A DNA stretch of 64,000 nt from Duganella dendranthematis (GTDB lineage: Bacteria > Pseudomonadota > Gammaproteobacteria > Burkholderiales > Burkholderiaceae_D): positions 1,302,001 to 1,366,000 of the forward strand of contig NZ_CP051684.1 in NCBI RefSeq assembly GCF_012849375.1. Reading direction: 5' to 3'. Positions 1 to 8,503 of this stretch are shown here, piece after piece; the stretch's first letter is position 1; each line of letters opens with the position of its first letter. The translations under genes were made by a program, and so were the position numbers. The notes under the pieces are model-generated. The model was given only the letters and a program-made list of their open reading frames with translations. It was not told the origin of the DNA and searched no databases.

Positions 1-1
1 G

Positions 2-1084
2 GCGGTGACGCCGTCGAAAGTGAAGACCAGTTCGGTACCGCCGCAGGTGGCGATTACCGACATCACCGTGTTCAACCATTCGCTGCAAAACGGCCAGCCC
101 AGCGAAAACGTCAAGGCCGACGGTCCGGTGACGGCGCCCACGGCGCTGACCTTGTCGTCGCAGGCGTCGGTGTTTGCGCTGGAGTTCGCCGCGTTGCATT
201 ACACCGAACCGTCCGGCAACCGCTACTCATATCAACTGCAAGGCTTCGACCGCGACTGGGTCGAGACCGACGCCGGCCACCGCACCGCCAGCTACACCAA
301 TCTGAATCCGGGCAAGTACATCTTCCGCGTCAAGGCCGCCAATCACTTGGGCGTATGGAACCAGGTGCCGGCCACCCTCAACATCACCATCACCCCGCCG
401 TTCTGGCAGCGCTGGTGGTTCCGTTCCGGCCTGATGGCGCTGGTGGTGGGCTCGCTGGCGCTGGCGTACAAGGTGCGCATCACGCGGCTGACGCGCCATC
501 AGGCCGAGCTGGAACAGACCGTGGCGGCGCGCACCGTCGAGCTGGAAGAATCCAACCGCAAGCTGGCCGCGCTCAGCACCACAGACGGCCTGACCGGCGT
601 CAGCAACCGGCGCGGTTTCGACCTGGCGCTGGAAGCCGAATGGCGGCGCGCCGCGCGCACCGGTCAGACGCTGGCGCTGTCGATGCTGGACGTGGATTAC
701 TTCAAGAAATACAACGACCACTACGGCCACCTGGCCGGCGACGCCGCGCTGCGCACCGTGGCCGATCTGATCACCAGCCACGGCCGCCGCACCACCGACC
801 TGGTGGCGCGCTATGGCGGCGAAGAGTTCGCGTTGCTGGCGGCAGCCACCGATGCGGCCGATGCATTTGGCGTGGCGCAGGATATCTGCGCCGAGCTAGC
901 GCGGCGGGCGTTGCCGCACGAACAGTCGCCGTTTGGTATCATGACGATCAGTATCGGCGTGGCGGTGATGGTGCCGACCGACGACACCTCGCCGCAGGAT
1001 CTGGTGCAACTGGCCGACCGGGCCCTGTATCGCGCCAAGGAAAAAGGACGCAACATGGCACTGCTGGCCATGCCGCCGATGTAG
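2..1084 (+). CDS. Diguanylate cyclase, C-terminal part (Y_Y_Y + TM + GGDEF), cut by window edge
   Basis: The reading frame is open at the left edge, so only the last ~361 residues are present. They contain a Y_Y_Y-type beta-sandwich (about residues 45-130, with YQLQGFDRDW and LNPGKYIFRVKA), one membrane helix near 140-157, a short coiled coil, and a GGDEF domain. The active-site motif is GGEEF and an RTTD I-site lies five residues before it, so the domain should make c-di-GMP from 2 GTP and be product-inhibited. Y_Y_Y domains normally follow a periplasmic two-component-regulator propeller, which presumably lies upstream of the window. A GTG at position 5 is not a convincing start. The following gene begins 8 bases after the stop. 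Confidence 0.9.
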   Translation, partial: AVTPSKVKTSSVPPQVAITDITVFNHSLQNGQPSENVKADGPVTAPTALTLSSQASVFALEFAALHYTEPSGNRYSYQLQGFDRDWVETDAGHRTASYTNLNPGKYIFRVKAANHLGVWNQVPATLNITITPPFWQRWWFRSGLMALVVGSLALAYKVRITRLTRHQAELEQTVAARTVELEESNRKLAALSTTDGLTGVSNRRGFDLALEAEWRRAARTGQTLALSMLDVDYFKKYNDHYGHLAGDAALRTVADLITSHGRRTTDLVARYGGEEFALLAAATDAADAFGVAQDICAELARRALPHEQSPFGIMTISIGVAVMVPTDDTSPQDLVQLADRALYRAKEKGRNMALLAMPPM

Positions 1085-1092
1085 AGAAAAGT

Positions 1093-1251
1093 ATGAGTAT
1101 GGATGACCCGAAGCCGCAACCACCCACCCCGCCCGAACCGGGCGACTGCTGCCACAGCGGCTGCACCTACTGCGTAGACGACCTGTACCAGGAAGAACTG
1201 GACCGCTACCGCGAGGCGCTCAAGGCCTGGCAGGCGCGCCATCCGGAATAA
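1093..1251 (+). CDS. Small Cys-rich oxidoreductase-like domain protein
   Basis: A 52-residue protein with a proline-rich start followed by PPEPGDCCHSGCTYCVDD and an acidic helical tail. The CC-x3-C-x2-C pattern after a PPEPGDCC lead matches the oxidoreductase-like N-terminal domain family (PF09791 type), whose molecular role is not established. It starts 8 bases after the diguanylate cyclase stop and is probably co-transcribed. The four cysteines suggest metal or Fe-S binding, which is inference. Confidence 0.75.
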   Translation: MSMDDPKPQPPTPPEPGDCCHSGCTYCVDDLYQEELDRYREALKAWQARHPE

Positions 1252-1272
1252 ACCGGCGGCGCACCCTCGCCG

Positions 1273-1830
1273 TTATGCGCGTTGCCGACGGCGCGCGCTG
1301 AATGCCAGCAACAGCGCCGAGATCAGGAAGTAGAACGCGCCGAATCCCGCATAGCCCACCACCGTGGCCAGTGCCGGCGGTTCGGCCGTGTGCAGCGCCT
1401 GGAAGATGAAGGCGCCACCCGCCAGTGCCGACTGGCCGCCGCTCAGGATCATCGCCCACTGCGCGCCGTTGGTTTTCCAGCGCCGCACGCCGGTGCCCAG
1501 CTGAAGCAGGCCCGCCAGAATCGCCCATGCGCCGAATACGCCCAGCACCGCCTGCATGCTTTGCAGCGACAGTCCGACCGCCAGCGCGGTCGCCAGGCTG
1601 ACGCCGAAGTTGATGGCCTGGGTGCGGTTGGCGGCCAGCCCGCCGTTACGGGCGGCGTCGATGAAGTTGGCCACCGCGTCCCATGCCGGATAGGCGACCA
1701 GCAGCACCGCGCCGATCAGCCACGATTGCTTGCCGACCGTCAAGGCCGCAATCACCCAGGCGATGGAAAACGCCGCACGCAGGGAGTAGTACTGCTTGAG
1801 CCAGCTTTCTTGGTTGAGATTGTCATTCAT
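1273..1830 (-). CDS. DUF308-like multi-spanning membrane protein
   Basis: About 185 residues with five or six hydrophobic helices and a basic C-terminus (ARRRQRA), resembling the DUF308/HdeD-like integral membrane proteins of unknown function. Two in-frame ATGs lie at 1836 and 1830; the ribosome-binding sequence aaagga touches the first and sits six bases before the second, so the second is preferred. Its promoter region carries the dyad at 1847-1864 that also precedes the adjacent TetR gene, so this protein is the likely regulated target of that repressor. Confidence 0.7.
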   Translation of the reverse strand: MNDNLNQESWLKQYYSLRAAFSIAWVIAALTVGKQSWLIGAVLLVAYPAWDAVANFIDAARNGGLAANRTQAINFGVSLATALAVGLSLQSMQAVLGVFGAWAILAGLLQLGTGVRRWKTNGAQWAMILSGGQSALAGGAFIFQALHTAEPPALATVVGYAGFGAFYFLISALLLAFSARRRQRA

Positions 1831-1846
1831 GATCATTCCTTTGTTT

Positions 1847-1864
1847 CTACCTACTAGTTGGTAG
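1847..1864. promoter_or_regulatory. Probable TetR operator, copy 1
   Basis: Near-perfect dyad CTACCTACTAGTTGGTAG, 11 bases before the first ATG of the DUF308-like gene. The same pattern recurs at 2504-2521 in front of the TetR gene; the shared consensus is CTACCTnCTAGTnGGTnG. Confidence 0.7.
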
Positions 1865-1912
1865 AGCGATGGTTTTTAAAAAAGGGATGCCTGATCATTC
1901 CGGCATCCCTGC

Positions 1913-2494
1913 TTAGACTGCAGTCAACAAATCCAGTTGCGGTTTCATGATGGCGCCGAACATGGCTGGATCGCCATAAGCCCGCGCCGACAGCATGGCG
2001 CCATGGACCGACGCCATAAAGATTTCAGCCTCCACCTGCGGTGCGCGTGCCAGCTTCAGCACACCCTGCTGCTGTCCCCGTTCCAGCGCGCGTGCCATCC
2101 ACGCCGCCAGTGCGCGGAAATGTGACCGGACTTCCAGCGCCACCTCTTCCGGCAGGATCGGCAACTCGCTGGCCAGCAAGGCACAGACGCAAAACTGCGC
2201 GCTGGCATCGCCAATACAGGTTTCCCAGTACTGGATGTAGGCGCGCAGTTGCTGGGCCGGATCGGGCAAGCTGAGTTCCAGCTTTTCCAGTCCGTCCTTG
2301 GCGGCGGCGCGGTACTGCTCCACCAGCGTCCGCACCAGGTCCACCTTGCTGGGGAAATGATGATGAATGCTGGCTTTGCGGATGCCAATCACTTCGGCTA
2401 TGTCGGCATAGCTGAAGCCGTTGTATCCACCCGCCGCGATCAGCACCCGGGCGCTGCCGAGGATGTCTTCCGCTGTGTTGGATAATTTACTCAT
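1913..2494 (-). CDS. TetR/AcrR family transcriptional repressor
   Basis: A 193-residue protein with an N-terminal TetR helix-turn-helix (about residues 10-57; GFSYADIAEVIGIRKASIHH, with the usual YxHFxSK-like end, here HHHFPSKVDL). The C-terminal domain resembles the TetR_C_11/AcuR-type ligand-binding class. It is transcribed towards the DUF308-like membrane gene on the same strand. Matching dyads lie upstream of both genes, indicating autoregulation plus control of the membrane protein. The inducer cannot be told from sequence. Confidence 0.9.
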   Translation of the reverse strand: MSKLSNTAEDILGSARVLIAAGGYNGFSYADIAEVIGIRKASIHHHFPSKVDLVRTLVEQYRAAAKDGLEKLELSLPDPAQQLRAYIQYWETCIGDASAQFCVCALLASELPILPEEVALEVRSHFRALAAWMARALERGQQQGVLKLARAPQVEAEIFMASVHGAMLSARAYGDPAMFGAIMKPQLDLLTAV

Positions 2495-2503
2495 GCATTC
2501 ATC

Positions 2504-2521
2504 CTACCTTCTAGTAGGTTG
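2504..2521. promoter_or_regulatory. Probable TetR operator, copy 2 (autoregulatory)
   Basis: Dyad CTACCTTCTAGTAGGTTG just upstream of the TetR start at 2494. It differs from the copy at 1847 only at the three variable positions. Its location next to the repressor start is typical of autoregulation. Confidence 0.7.
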
Positions 2522-2583
2522 AGAGTCAAGCGATTTAAAAGCCGGCGCATTTTCAGAGGCGCCGGCTGCTGGCCGCTACCCGG

Positions 2584-4290
2584 TCAGAACGCTTCCCACT
2601 CGTCGCCGCCGACGGTTTCCTTGACCGGCTTTTTCAGCGCCGGACGTGGCGCCGGCGCCTTGGCACTGGCCACTACCGAGGCCGGCACCGCCGGCTTGCG
2701 CGGCGCCGCTGGACGCTTCACCGACGGCGCGGATTGCGACGTCGCCAGCAGCTTGAATACGCTGACCACTTCGCTCAGCTTGGCCGCCTGCTCCTGCATC
2801 GACTCCGCCGCTGCCGCCGCTTGTTCCACCAGCGCCGCATTCTGCTGCGTCACCTGATCCATCTGCACAATCGCCGTGTTCACCTGCTCGATGCCGGCGC
2901 TCTGCTCCACGCTGGCGGAGGTGATCTCGCTCATGATGTCGGTCACGCGGGTGATGCTGGTGACGATCTCGTTCATCGTCTCGCCGGCCTGGTTGACCAG
3001 CACCGAGCCAGCCTCCACCTTGTCCACCGAATCGCTGATCAGCAGCTTGATGTCCTTGGCCGCCGCCGCCGAACGATGGGCCAGATTGCGCACCTCGCTC
3101 GCCACCACCGCAAAGCCGCGGCCCTGCTCGCCGGCGCGGGCCGCTTCCACCGCCGCGTTCAACGCCAGGATGTTGGTCTGGAACGCGATCCCGTCGATCA
3201 CCGAAATAATATCGACAATCTTGCGCGACGATTCATTGATCGACGCCATGGTGCCAACCACCTGCCCCACCACATCGCCGCCCTTCATGGCAATGCCGGA
3301 AGCCGACTGCGCCAGCTGGTTGGCCTGGCGCGCGTTGTCGGCGTTCTGCTTGACGGTGCTGGTCAACTCTTCCATCGACGACGCCGTCTCTTCCAGCGAA
3401 CTAGCCTGCTCCTCGGTGCGCGACGACAGGTCCTGGTTGCCGCTGGCAATCTCCGACGACGCCGTGGCGATGGTGTCGGTACCGTTGCGCACCTGGCTGA
3501 CCAGGCTCTGCAGATTGCCGGTCATGTCCTTCAGCGCCTGCATCAGCTGGCCCGTCTCGCAAGCGCTCTTGACGTCGATGGAACGGGTCAGGTCGCCGTC
3601 GGCCACATCGCGCGCCAGCGACACCGCTTCCTGCAAGGGCGTGGCGACGATGCGCGCCACCCACATCGCCAGCGCCATGCCGATGCCGATATTTACCACC
3701 AGCAGCACGATCGAGGTAATGCGGGCATTCTGATAGGTGGCCGAAGCGGCGTCGCTGGCGACATCGCCGCCATCCACGTTCAGCTTGACCAGCTTGTTGA
3801 CGTTGTCAGTGATGATGGTCAGCGCCTGCGCCGAGCTGTTGGACGACAAGGTGCGCGCCTCCGCCTTCTTGCCGGCGCGCGACATCTCGATCATCTTGCC
3901 GTGGTCGGCCAGGAACGCCGTCACGCCCTTGTCAAACTCGGTGGCAATGGCTTTTTCTTCCGGGCTGGAAATCAGCTTTTCGTAGTTGTCGCGGTGTTGT
4001 TTGAGGAGGGCCAGCGACTTGTCGAGACGCTGTTCATAATCGGCCATGGCGGCCGGGTCCTCGTTCAGCAGATGGGCCAGTTCCCAGCGCCGCACTTCGC
4101 CCACGTCGGTGCGCAGGTCCATCACCGCGCGCACACTGGGCATCCAGTTTTCGGCCAGGTCGGTCGAAGCTTGGTTGACGCGATCCATTGACACCATGTT
4201 GCTGATGCCCAGCACCAAGGTCAACATCAGCACAGCGCCAAAAGAAACGAACAGTTTTGTGGCTATTTTCAGATCGTAAAACCATTTCAT
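2584..4290 (-). CDS. Methyl-accepting chemotaxis protein
   Basis: A 568-residue chemoreceptor: membrane helix 1 (about 11-31), periplasmic four-helix-bundle sensor (45-185), membrane helix 2 (190-212), HAMP, then the cytoplasmic signalling domain with the highly conserved hairpin tip ([20 protein letters not shown]). A proline/alanine/lysine-rich linker leads to the C-terminus DEWEAF, which resembles the NWETF pentapeptide that tethers CheR and CheB. An ATG exists five codons upstream, but gaggag lies inside that extension, seven bases before the ATG used here. The ligand is unknown. No che genes are in the window, so this is an orphan receptor feeding a distant chemotaxis system. Confidence 0.93.
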   Translation of the reverse strand: MKWFYDLKIATKLFVSFGAVLMLTLVLGISNMVSMDRVNQASTDLAENWMPSVRAVMDLRTDVGEVRRWELAHLLNEDPAAMADYEQRLDKSLALLKQHRDNYEKLISSPEEKAIATEFDKGVTAFLADHGKMIEMSRAGKKAEARTLSSNSSAQALTIITDNVNKLVKLNVDGGDVASDAASATYQNARITSIVLLVVNIGIGMALAMWVARIVATPLQEAVSLARDVADGDLTRSIDVKSACETGQLMQALKDMTGNLQSLVSQVRNGTDTIATASSEIASGNQDLSSRTEEQASSLEETASSMEELTSTVKQNADNARQANQLAQSASGIAMKGGDVVGQVVGTMASINESSRKIVDIISVIDGIAFQTNILALNAAVEAARAGEQGRGFAVVASEVRNLAHRSAAAAKDIKLLISDSVDKVEAGSVLVNQAGETMNEIVTSITRVTDIMSEITSASVEQSAGIEQVNTAIVQMDQVTQQNAALVEQAAAAAESMQEQAAKLSEVVSVFKLLATSQSAPSVKRPAAPRKPAVPASVVASAKAPAPRPALKKPVKETVGGDEWEAF

Positions 4291-4350
4291 GGCCCAACTC
4301 CTCATAGCGGCTTCTGGCTAGCCAGTATGCAACTATGTGCAGCGCCATGC

Positions 4351-4396
4351 CAGCGCCACGCTGTGCTTGTGTTTTCCGTGCAACAACGTGGCGCTG
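4351..4396. repeat. Inverted repeat between chemoreceptor and TonB receptor genes
   Basis: Perfect 9-base arms CAGCGCCAC (4351-4359) and GTGGCGCTG (4388-4396) separated by 28 bases. It lies downstream of the TonB receptor stop. No U-tract follows, so it is at best a weak terminator or an mRNA-end structure. Confidence 0.4.
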
Positions 4397-4403
4397 GACT
4401 TGC

Positions 4404-6656
4404 TTACAGCTTGCCGTTCAGGGTCAGGAAGAACTGGCGTGGCGCGCCGGTCAGCAGCGTTTGCGCGGTGCCGTTCGGATCGCTAGCCTGGAAGCCATTG
4501 GTGCCGATGGTGCTGATGTACTGCTTGTCGAACAGATTGGTCACGTTCAACTGCAGCGACAGTTCCTTGGCCCAGCCCAGCGACTTCAGCTTGTAGCCGG
4601 CCGACAGGTTGGCCAGCCAGAAGGCGTCCACACCCTGGTCGTTCAGGTAGGTGTAGTAGCGCTTGCCGGTGTACTTGGCGCCCAGGCGGGCGAATACCGG
4701 ACCGCCTTCATACGACACTTCGGTGTTGAACAGCTGGCGTGGTGCATTCACGACCGTCTTGCCGCTGACTGCGACCAGCGTGGTGCCATCCATGTAGTTC
4801 GACTTGTACTTGGAATCGTTGTAGGTGTAGGAGTTGAACCAGCTGAATTCGCGGTTGAACTTCCACACGGCGACCGCTTCCGCACCCTTGGTGTCGACCT
4901 TGCCGACGTTGACGAAGGTCGATGGGCAACCGACGATACCGGCGCAAGTCGCCACGCTCAGCTGACGATCATCAAAGCGCGCGCTGTACACCGCGACCGA
5001 ACCTTGCAGGCTGGCGCGTTTGAAGCGGTAGCCGAGGTCGACGTTGGTCGAGGTTTCCGGTTTCAGGCTGGCGACGCCGGCGTTGTAGGCGGCTTGCGTT
5101 TGCGAGAACGGACCGCTGACGCCCGGCTGGTGCGCGCGCATGTTTTTCGATGCCGAACCGAACACTTCGTCGTCGCTGGTCAGCGCGTAGTTGAAGCCGG
5201 CTTGCGGCAGGAATTTCTTGTTAGCGTCCAGGTCGCCGGCGGCACGGGTGCCGACGATATTGGTGGCCTTGATATCGACGTCCAGCGCCTTGAAGCCGGC
5301 GTTGATTTTCAGCTTGTTGTCCATCAGCGCCAGCGCGTCTTGCAGGTAGTACTGCGAGGTGGTGGTGATAAAGTTCTGCTTCCAGTCGGTGGCGAACGGA
5401 TTGGTCAGGTAGAACATGGTGTCGGCCGGACCGGTCACGCCGTAGTAGTTGCGGCTGGCGGTGTGGTTGTTGCGCTCGCCCCACAGGCCGGCGGTGACGG
5501 TGTGGTCGCCGATTTCCCAGCTCAGGTCGCTGGTGACGCCATCGCGGTTGATGGTGTACTCGGTGGTGCGCAGCGAGATCGGGTTGGCGGCATTGGTCGC
5601 CACGTATGGCGTGTACCAGTGGCCCTGGCCCTTGTTGTCGTGGTGGTAGATGGTGGTCTTCAGATCCACGCCCTGGGTCAGGTGCAGGTCCAGCGTCAGG
5701 CCGCCGATGGTGTCCTTGCGCAGGCCGCCAGCCGAATAGTAGGCATCGTCCAGGCTGGTGACGCCGCCGGTGAAGACGCCCTTGGCGGCATTGACCGCGC
5801 GCTGCCAGTCCGGCTGGTAGTTGTCCCAGTTGTAGCCGAGGCGACGCACCATTTCCAGCGACATATCCTGGTAGTCGATTTCCTTGCGGTCCGAGTAGTT
5901 CAGGAAGCCGGTCAGGCTGTTGTCGCCGAAGTTGAAGACAAAGCGCGAGTTCCACTGATCCTGGTCCTGGCCGCCGTCGCCTTTCCATTTGTCGGTGCGC
6001 TGGCGGGTGCCGCTCAGGAAGGCCTTGAAGACGCCGTTGATCAGGCCGGTGTCGACGCGGGCGAAGGTGCGCGAGGTCGAATCGCTGCCGACGGTTTGCG
6101 CGAAGGTCAGGCCGCGCTCATCGGTTGGCGCGAGCGTGAAGAACTGTACCGTGCCGCCCAGGTTGCTCGACGACGCGGTGCCCAGCGAACCGGCGCCTTG
6201 CGACACCGACACGCTGCCGATGTTTTCCGACGAGATGGCGCGGCTGATGTGCAGGCCGTTGTTGTTACCGTAGCTCATGTCGCCGAGCGGCACGCCGTCC
6301 AGCGTGTAGCCCAGCTGGCTCTGGTTGAAGCCGCGAATGCTGAAGCTGGTGGACCATTCGTAGGCGCCGAACGGATCGGCCGACTGGAAGTTTACGCCTG
6401 GCAGCTTGTCCAGCACCTTCAGCGGGCTGGTGCCCGGCAGGACTTCGGCCAGGTCGGCCTTATTGATGTTTTGCACCTGACGCGACTGGCCGCGGCCGGT
6501 GATTTCCACCGTTTGCACCGGACCGGCCATGGCGCCGACCGCAGCGCTGTCATCGGCGGCGGCATCGGCAACGTCCGCGGTGCCAGCATAAGCCTGGCAA
6601 GCCAAGGCTTGCAGGACGACCAGGCACAAAGGTTTCAAAGGGAAGCGCTGTGACAT
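4404..6656 (-). CDS. TonB-dependent outer-membrane receptor
   Basis: A 750-residue protein with a signal peptide (cleavage near AYA-GT, residue 24), a TonB-box-like TVEITG at 49-54, a plug domain (about 65-180; PLKVLDKLPGVNFQ, FSIRGFNQSQLGYTLDGVP), then a long run of alternating beta-barrel strands. It should import a substrate across the outer membrane using TonB energy. Substrate is not evident; plug features fit the siderophore/FecA-like class broadly. It is divergent from the Nramp-type transporter gene, with 187 bases between starts. A metal link is possible but no Fur box was recognised. Confidence 0.9.
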   Translation of the reverse strand: MSQRFPLKPLCLVVLQALACQAYAGTADVADAAADDSAAVGAMAGPVQTVEITGRGQSRQVQNINKADLAEVLPGTSPLKVLDKLPGVNFQSADPFGAYEWSTSFSIRGFNQSQLGYTLDGVPLGDMSYGNNNGLHISRAISSENIGSVSVSQGAGSLGTASSSNLGGTVQFFTLAPTDERGLTFAQTVGSDSTSRTFARVDTGLINGVFKAFLSGTRQRTDKWKGDGGQDQDQWNSRFVFNFGDNSLTGFLNYSDRKEIDYQDMSLEMVRRLGYNWDNYQPDWQRAVNAAKGVFTGGVTSLDDAYYSAGGLRKDTIGGLTLDLHLTQGVDLKTTIYHHDNKGQGHWYTPYVATNAANPISLRTTEYTINRDGVTSDLSWEIGDHTVTAGLWGERNNHTASRNYYGVTGPADTMFYLTNPFATDWKQNFITTTSQYYLQDALALMDNKLKINAGFKALDVDIKATNIVGTRAAGDLDANKKFLPQAGFNYALTSDDEVFGSASKNMRAHQPGVSGPFSQTQAAYNAGVASLKPETSTNVDLGYRFKRASLQGSVAVYSARFDDRQLSVATCAGIVGCPSTFVNVGKVDTKGAEAVAVWKFNREFSWFNSYTYNDSKYKSNYMDGTTLVAVSGKTVVNAPRQLFNTEVSYEGGPVFARLGAKYTGKRYYTYLNDQGVDAFWLANLSAGYKLKSLGWAKELSLQLNVTNLFDKQYISTIGTNGFQASDPNGTAQTLLTGAPRQFFLTLNGKL

Positions 6657-6843
6657 GAGAGTATTCTTTCTTGCAAGGGTGGTGGATAATCAACTGGCAA
6701 GATTGTAGGAAGCGCATGTGACCAAGCGATGACGCTGGCGTGACATCTTGATGACACAGCAACAGTTATTCAGCCAGTCTCAGTACGGCTGCGTACGGAA
6801 GCGCCGCCCGGGCCGCCTTAGCATCAAGCAAACAGGAGACATC

Positions 6844-8160
6844 ATGGACACAGCAGAAGTACCCACGCAGGCAGCCGACGCTAGCGCGCCGCCGCCGGCC
6901 GCCAAGGCAGCGGCCAAGGGCTGGCTCAGCAAGCTTGGCCCCGGCCTGATCACCGGCGCCGCCGACGACGACCCGAGCGGCATCGCCACCTATTCGCAAG
7001 CTGGCGCGCAGTTCGGCTACGGCATGGTGTGGACGCTGATCCTGACCTATCCGCTGATGGTCGGCATTCAGGCCATCAGCGCGCAGATCGGCCGCGTTAG
7101 CGGGCACGGCCTGGCGACCAATATCCGCCGCCATTTCCCGGCCTGGCTACTGTACGCACTGGTCGGACTGCTGCTGCTGGCCAACACCATCAACATCGCT
7201 GCCGACGTCGCCGCCATGGGCCAGGCCGCCAGCATGGTGCTGGGCGGCGGCGCGCAATGGTATGCGGCCGGCGCTGGCGTGCTGTCGGCCGTGCTGCAAG
7301 TGATGCTGCCCTACCGCAGCTACGTGCGCGTGCTTAAATGGCTGACGCTGGCGCTGCTGGCCTATGTGGTCACCGCGCTCACGCTCAAGCTGCCGTGGCT
7401 GCAGATCCTGCATGCCGCCGTGCTGCCGCCGCTGACCTGGAACAAGGACTACATCACCACCGTGGTGGCCATCTTCGGCACCACCATCAGCCCGTATCTG
7501 TTCTTCTGGCAGGCCTCGCAGGAGGTGGAGGACCTGCGCGCCGACCCCGATGCCCACCCGCTCAAGCGCGCCAGCGAACAGGCCAAGGACCAGCTGATGC
7601 GTATCAAGATCGACACCGTCACCGGCATGGGGTTCTCCAACCTGGTGGCGATGTGCATCATGCTGACCACTGCCGCCACGCTCGGCGCGCACGGCATCAC
7701 GCACATCAGCTCGTCGGCACAGGCGGCCGAAGCGCTGCGGCCGATCGCCGGCGACTTCGCGTTTGCGCTGTTCAGCATGGGCATTATCGGCACCGGCTTG
7801 CTGGCGGTGCCGGTGCTGGCCGGCTCGGCCGCCTATGCCATCGCCGGCGCCATGCGCTGGAAGAACAGCCTGGAGCTGCAACTGTCCGGCGCGCGCAAGT
7901 TCTACGGCATCATCATCGGCGCCACGCTGGTCGGCACGGCGTTGTGCTTCACCAATGTCGACCCGATCCAGGCGCTGTTCTGGAGCGCGGTGCTGAATGG
8001 CGTGATCGCGGTGCCCGTAATGGTGGTGGTCATGCTGCTGGCCTCGCGCAAGTCGGTGATGGGCGCGCTGGTGATTTCACGCCGGCTGCGCGTGCTGGGC
8101 TGGCTGTGCACCGGCGTGATGGCGGTCGCTGTAGTGGCGATGTTCAGCACGCTGGGGTAA
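6844..8160 (+). CDS. Nramp-family (SLC11-like) transporter, atypical binding site
   Basis: A 438-residue polytopic membrane protein with about 11 helices. The start has caggagac six bases upstream; an upstream in-frame ATG (6748) lacks support. The first helix carries GAADDDPSGIATYSQAG, aligning with the Nramp metal-site motif DPGN but reading DPSG (residues 43-46). The sixth helix reads FGTTISPYLFFW (TISPY, 214-218) where classical MntH/Nramp has a TVMPH-type motif, so the metal-coordinating Met is replaced by Ser. It belongs to the bacterial Nramp-related group usually annotated as divalent metal transporter; transport of Mn2+ or Fe2+ should not be assumed. Confidence 0.85.
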   Translation: MDTAEVPTQAADASAPPPAAKAAAKGWLSKLGPGLITGAADDDPSGIATYSQAGAQFGYGMVWTLILTYPLMVGIQAISAQIGRVSGHGLATNIRRHFPAWLLYALVGLLLLANTINIAADVAAMGQAASMVLGGGAQWYAAGAGVLSAVLQVMLPYRSYVRVLKWLTLALLAYVVTALTLKLPWLQILHAAVLPPLTWNKDYITTVVAIFGTTISPYLFFWQASQEVEDLRADPDAHPLKRASEQAKDQLMRIKIDTVTGMGFSNLVAMCIMLTTAATLGAHGITHISSSAQAAEALRPIAGDFAFALFSMGIIGTGLLAVPVLAGSAAYAIAGAMRWKNSLELQLSGARKFYGIIIGATLVGTALCFTNVDPIQALFWSAVLNGVIAVPVMVVVMLLASRKSVMGALVISRRLRVLGWLCTGVMAVAVVAMFSTLG

Positions 8161-8185
8161 GCTGGCGTTTTCCACAGGAGGGACG

Positions 8186-8503
8186 ATGCGAAAACTCAGC
8201 GCGTTGTTATTAGCCGCGATGCTGGCCTTGCCGGCTTTTGCGATCGACCGTCCCTTCCCCGCCAACATCCTGCGCGGCAAGTTCACGCCCGGCTACTACC
8301 CGGACATTATGCTGGACGGCAAACCGCGCCAGCTGTCGCCGTCGGCGCGCATCTTCAATCAGGACAATCGTATTGAAATGCCGGCGGCCGTGCGCGGTAG
8401 CGATATCGTGGTCAACTACACGGTGGACGGCATGGGCTATATCGACCGCATCTGGATACTGACCGACGACGAAGCAGCGCAGAAAGTGCCGGTCGCTAAA
8501 TAA
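8186..8503 (+). CDS. Small secreted protein of unknown function
   Basis: 105 residues with a clear signal peptide (cleavage near AFA-ID, residue 19) and a mostly beta mature domain that includes YTVDGMGYIDRIWILTDDEA. A strong aggagg ribosome site precedes the ATG. It follows the Nramp-type gene by 25 bases and may be co-transcribed. I do not recognise a characterised family. Its end overlaps the convergent GGDEF-EAL gene by the octamer CTAAATAA. Confidence 0.75.
   Translation: MRKLSALLLAAMLALPAFAIDRPFPANILRGKFTPGYYPDIMLDGKPRQLSPSARIFNQDNRIEMPAAVRGSDIVVNYTVDGMGYIDRIWILTDDEAAQKVPVAK

Noticed and set aside
2734..4191. 485-codon open frame antisense to the chemoreceptor
   Set aside because: His/Arg-rich shadow; the opposite strand has full chemoreceptor domains.
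4335..6653. 772-codon open frame antisense to the TonB receptor
   Set aside because: It mirrors the receptor gene exactly, is made of low-complexity Val/Ala/Arg/Gln-rich sequence, has no ribosome site, and reflects high-GC codon bias.
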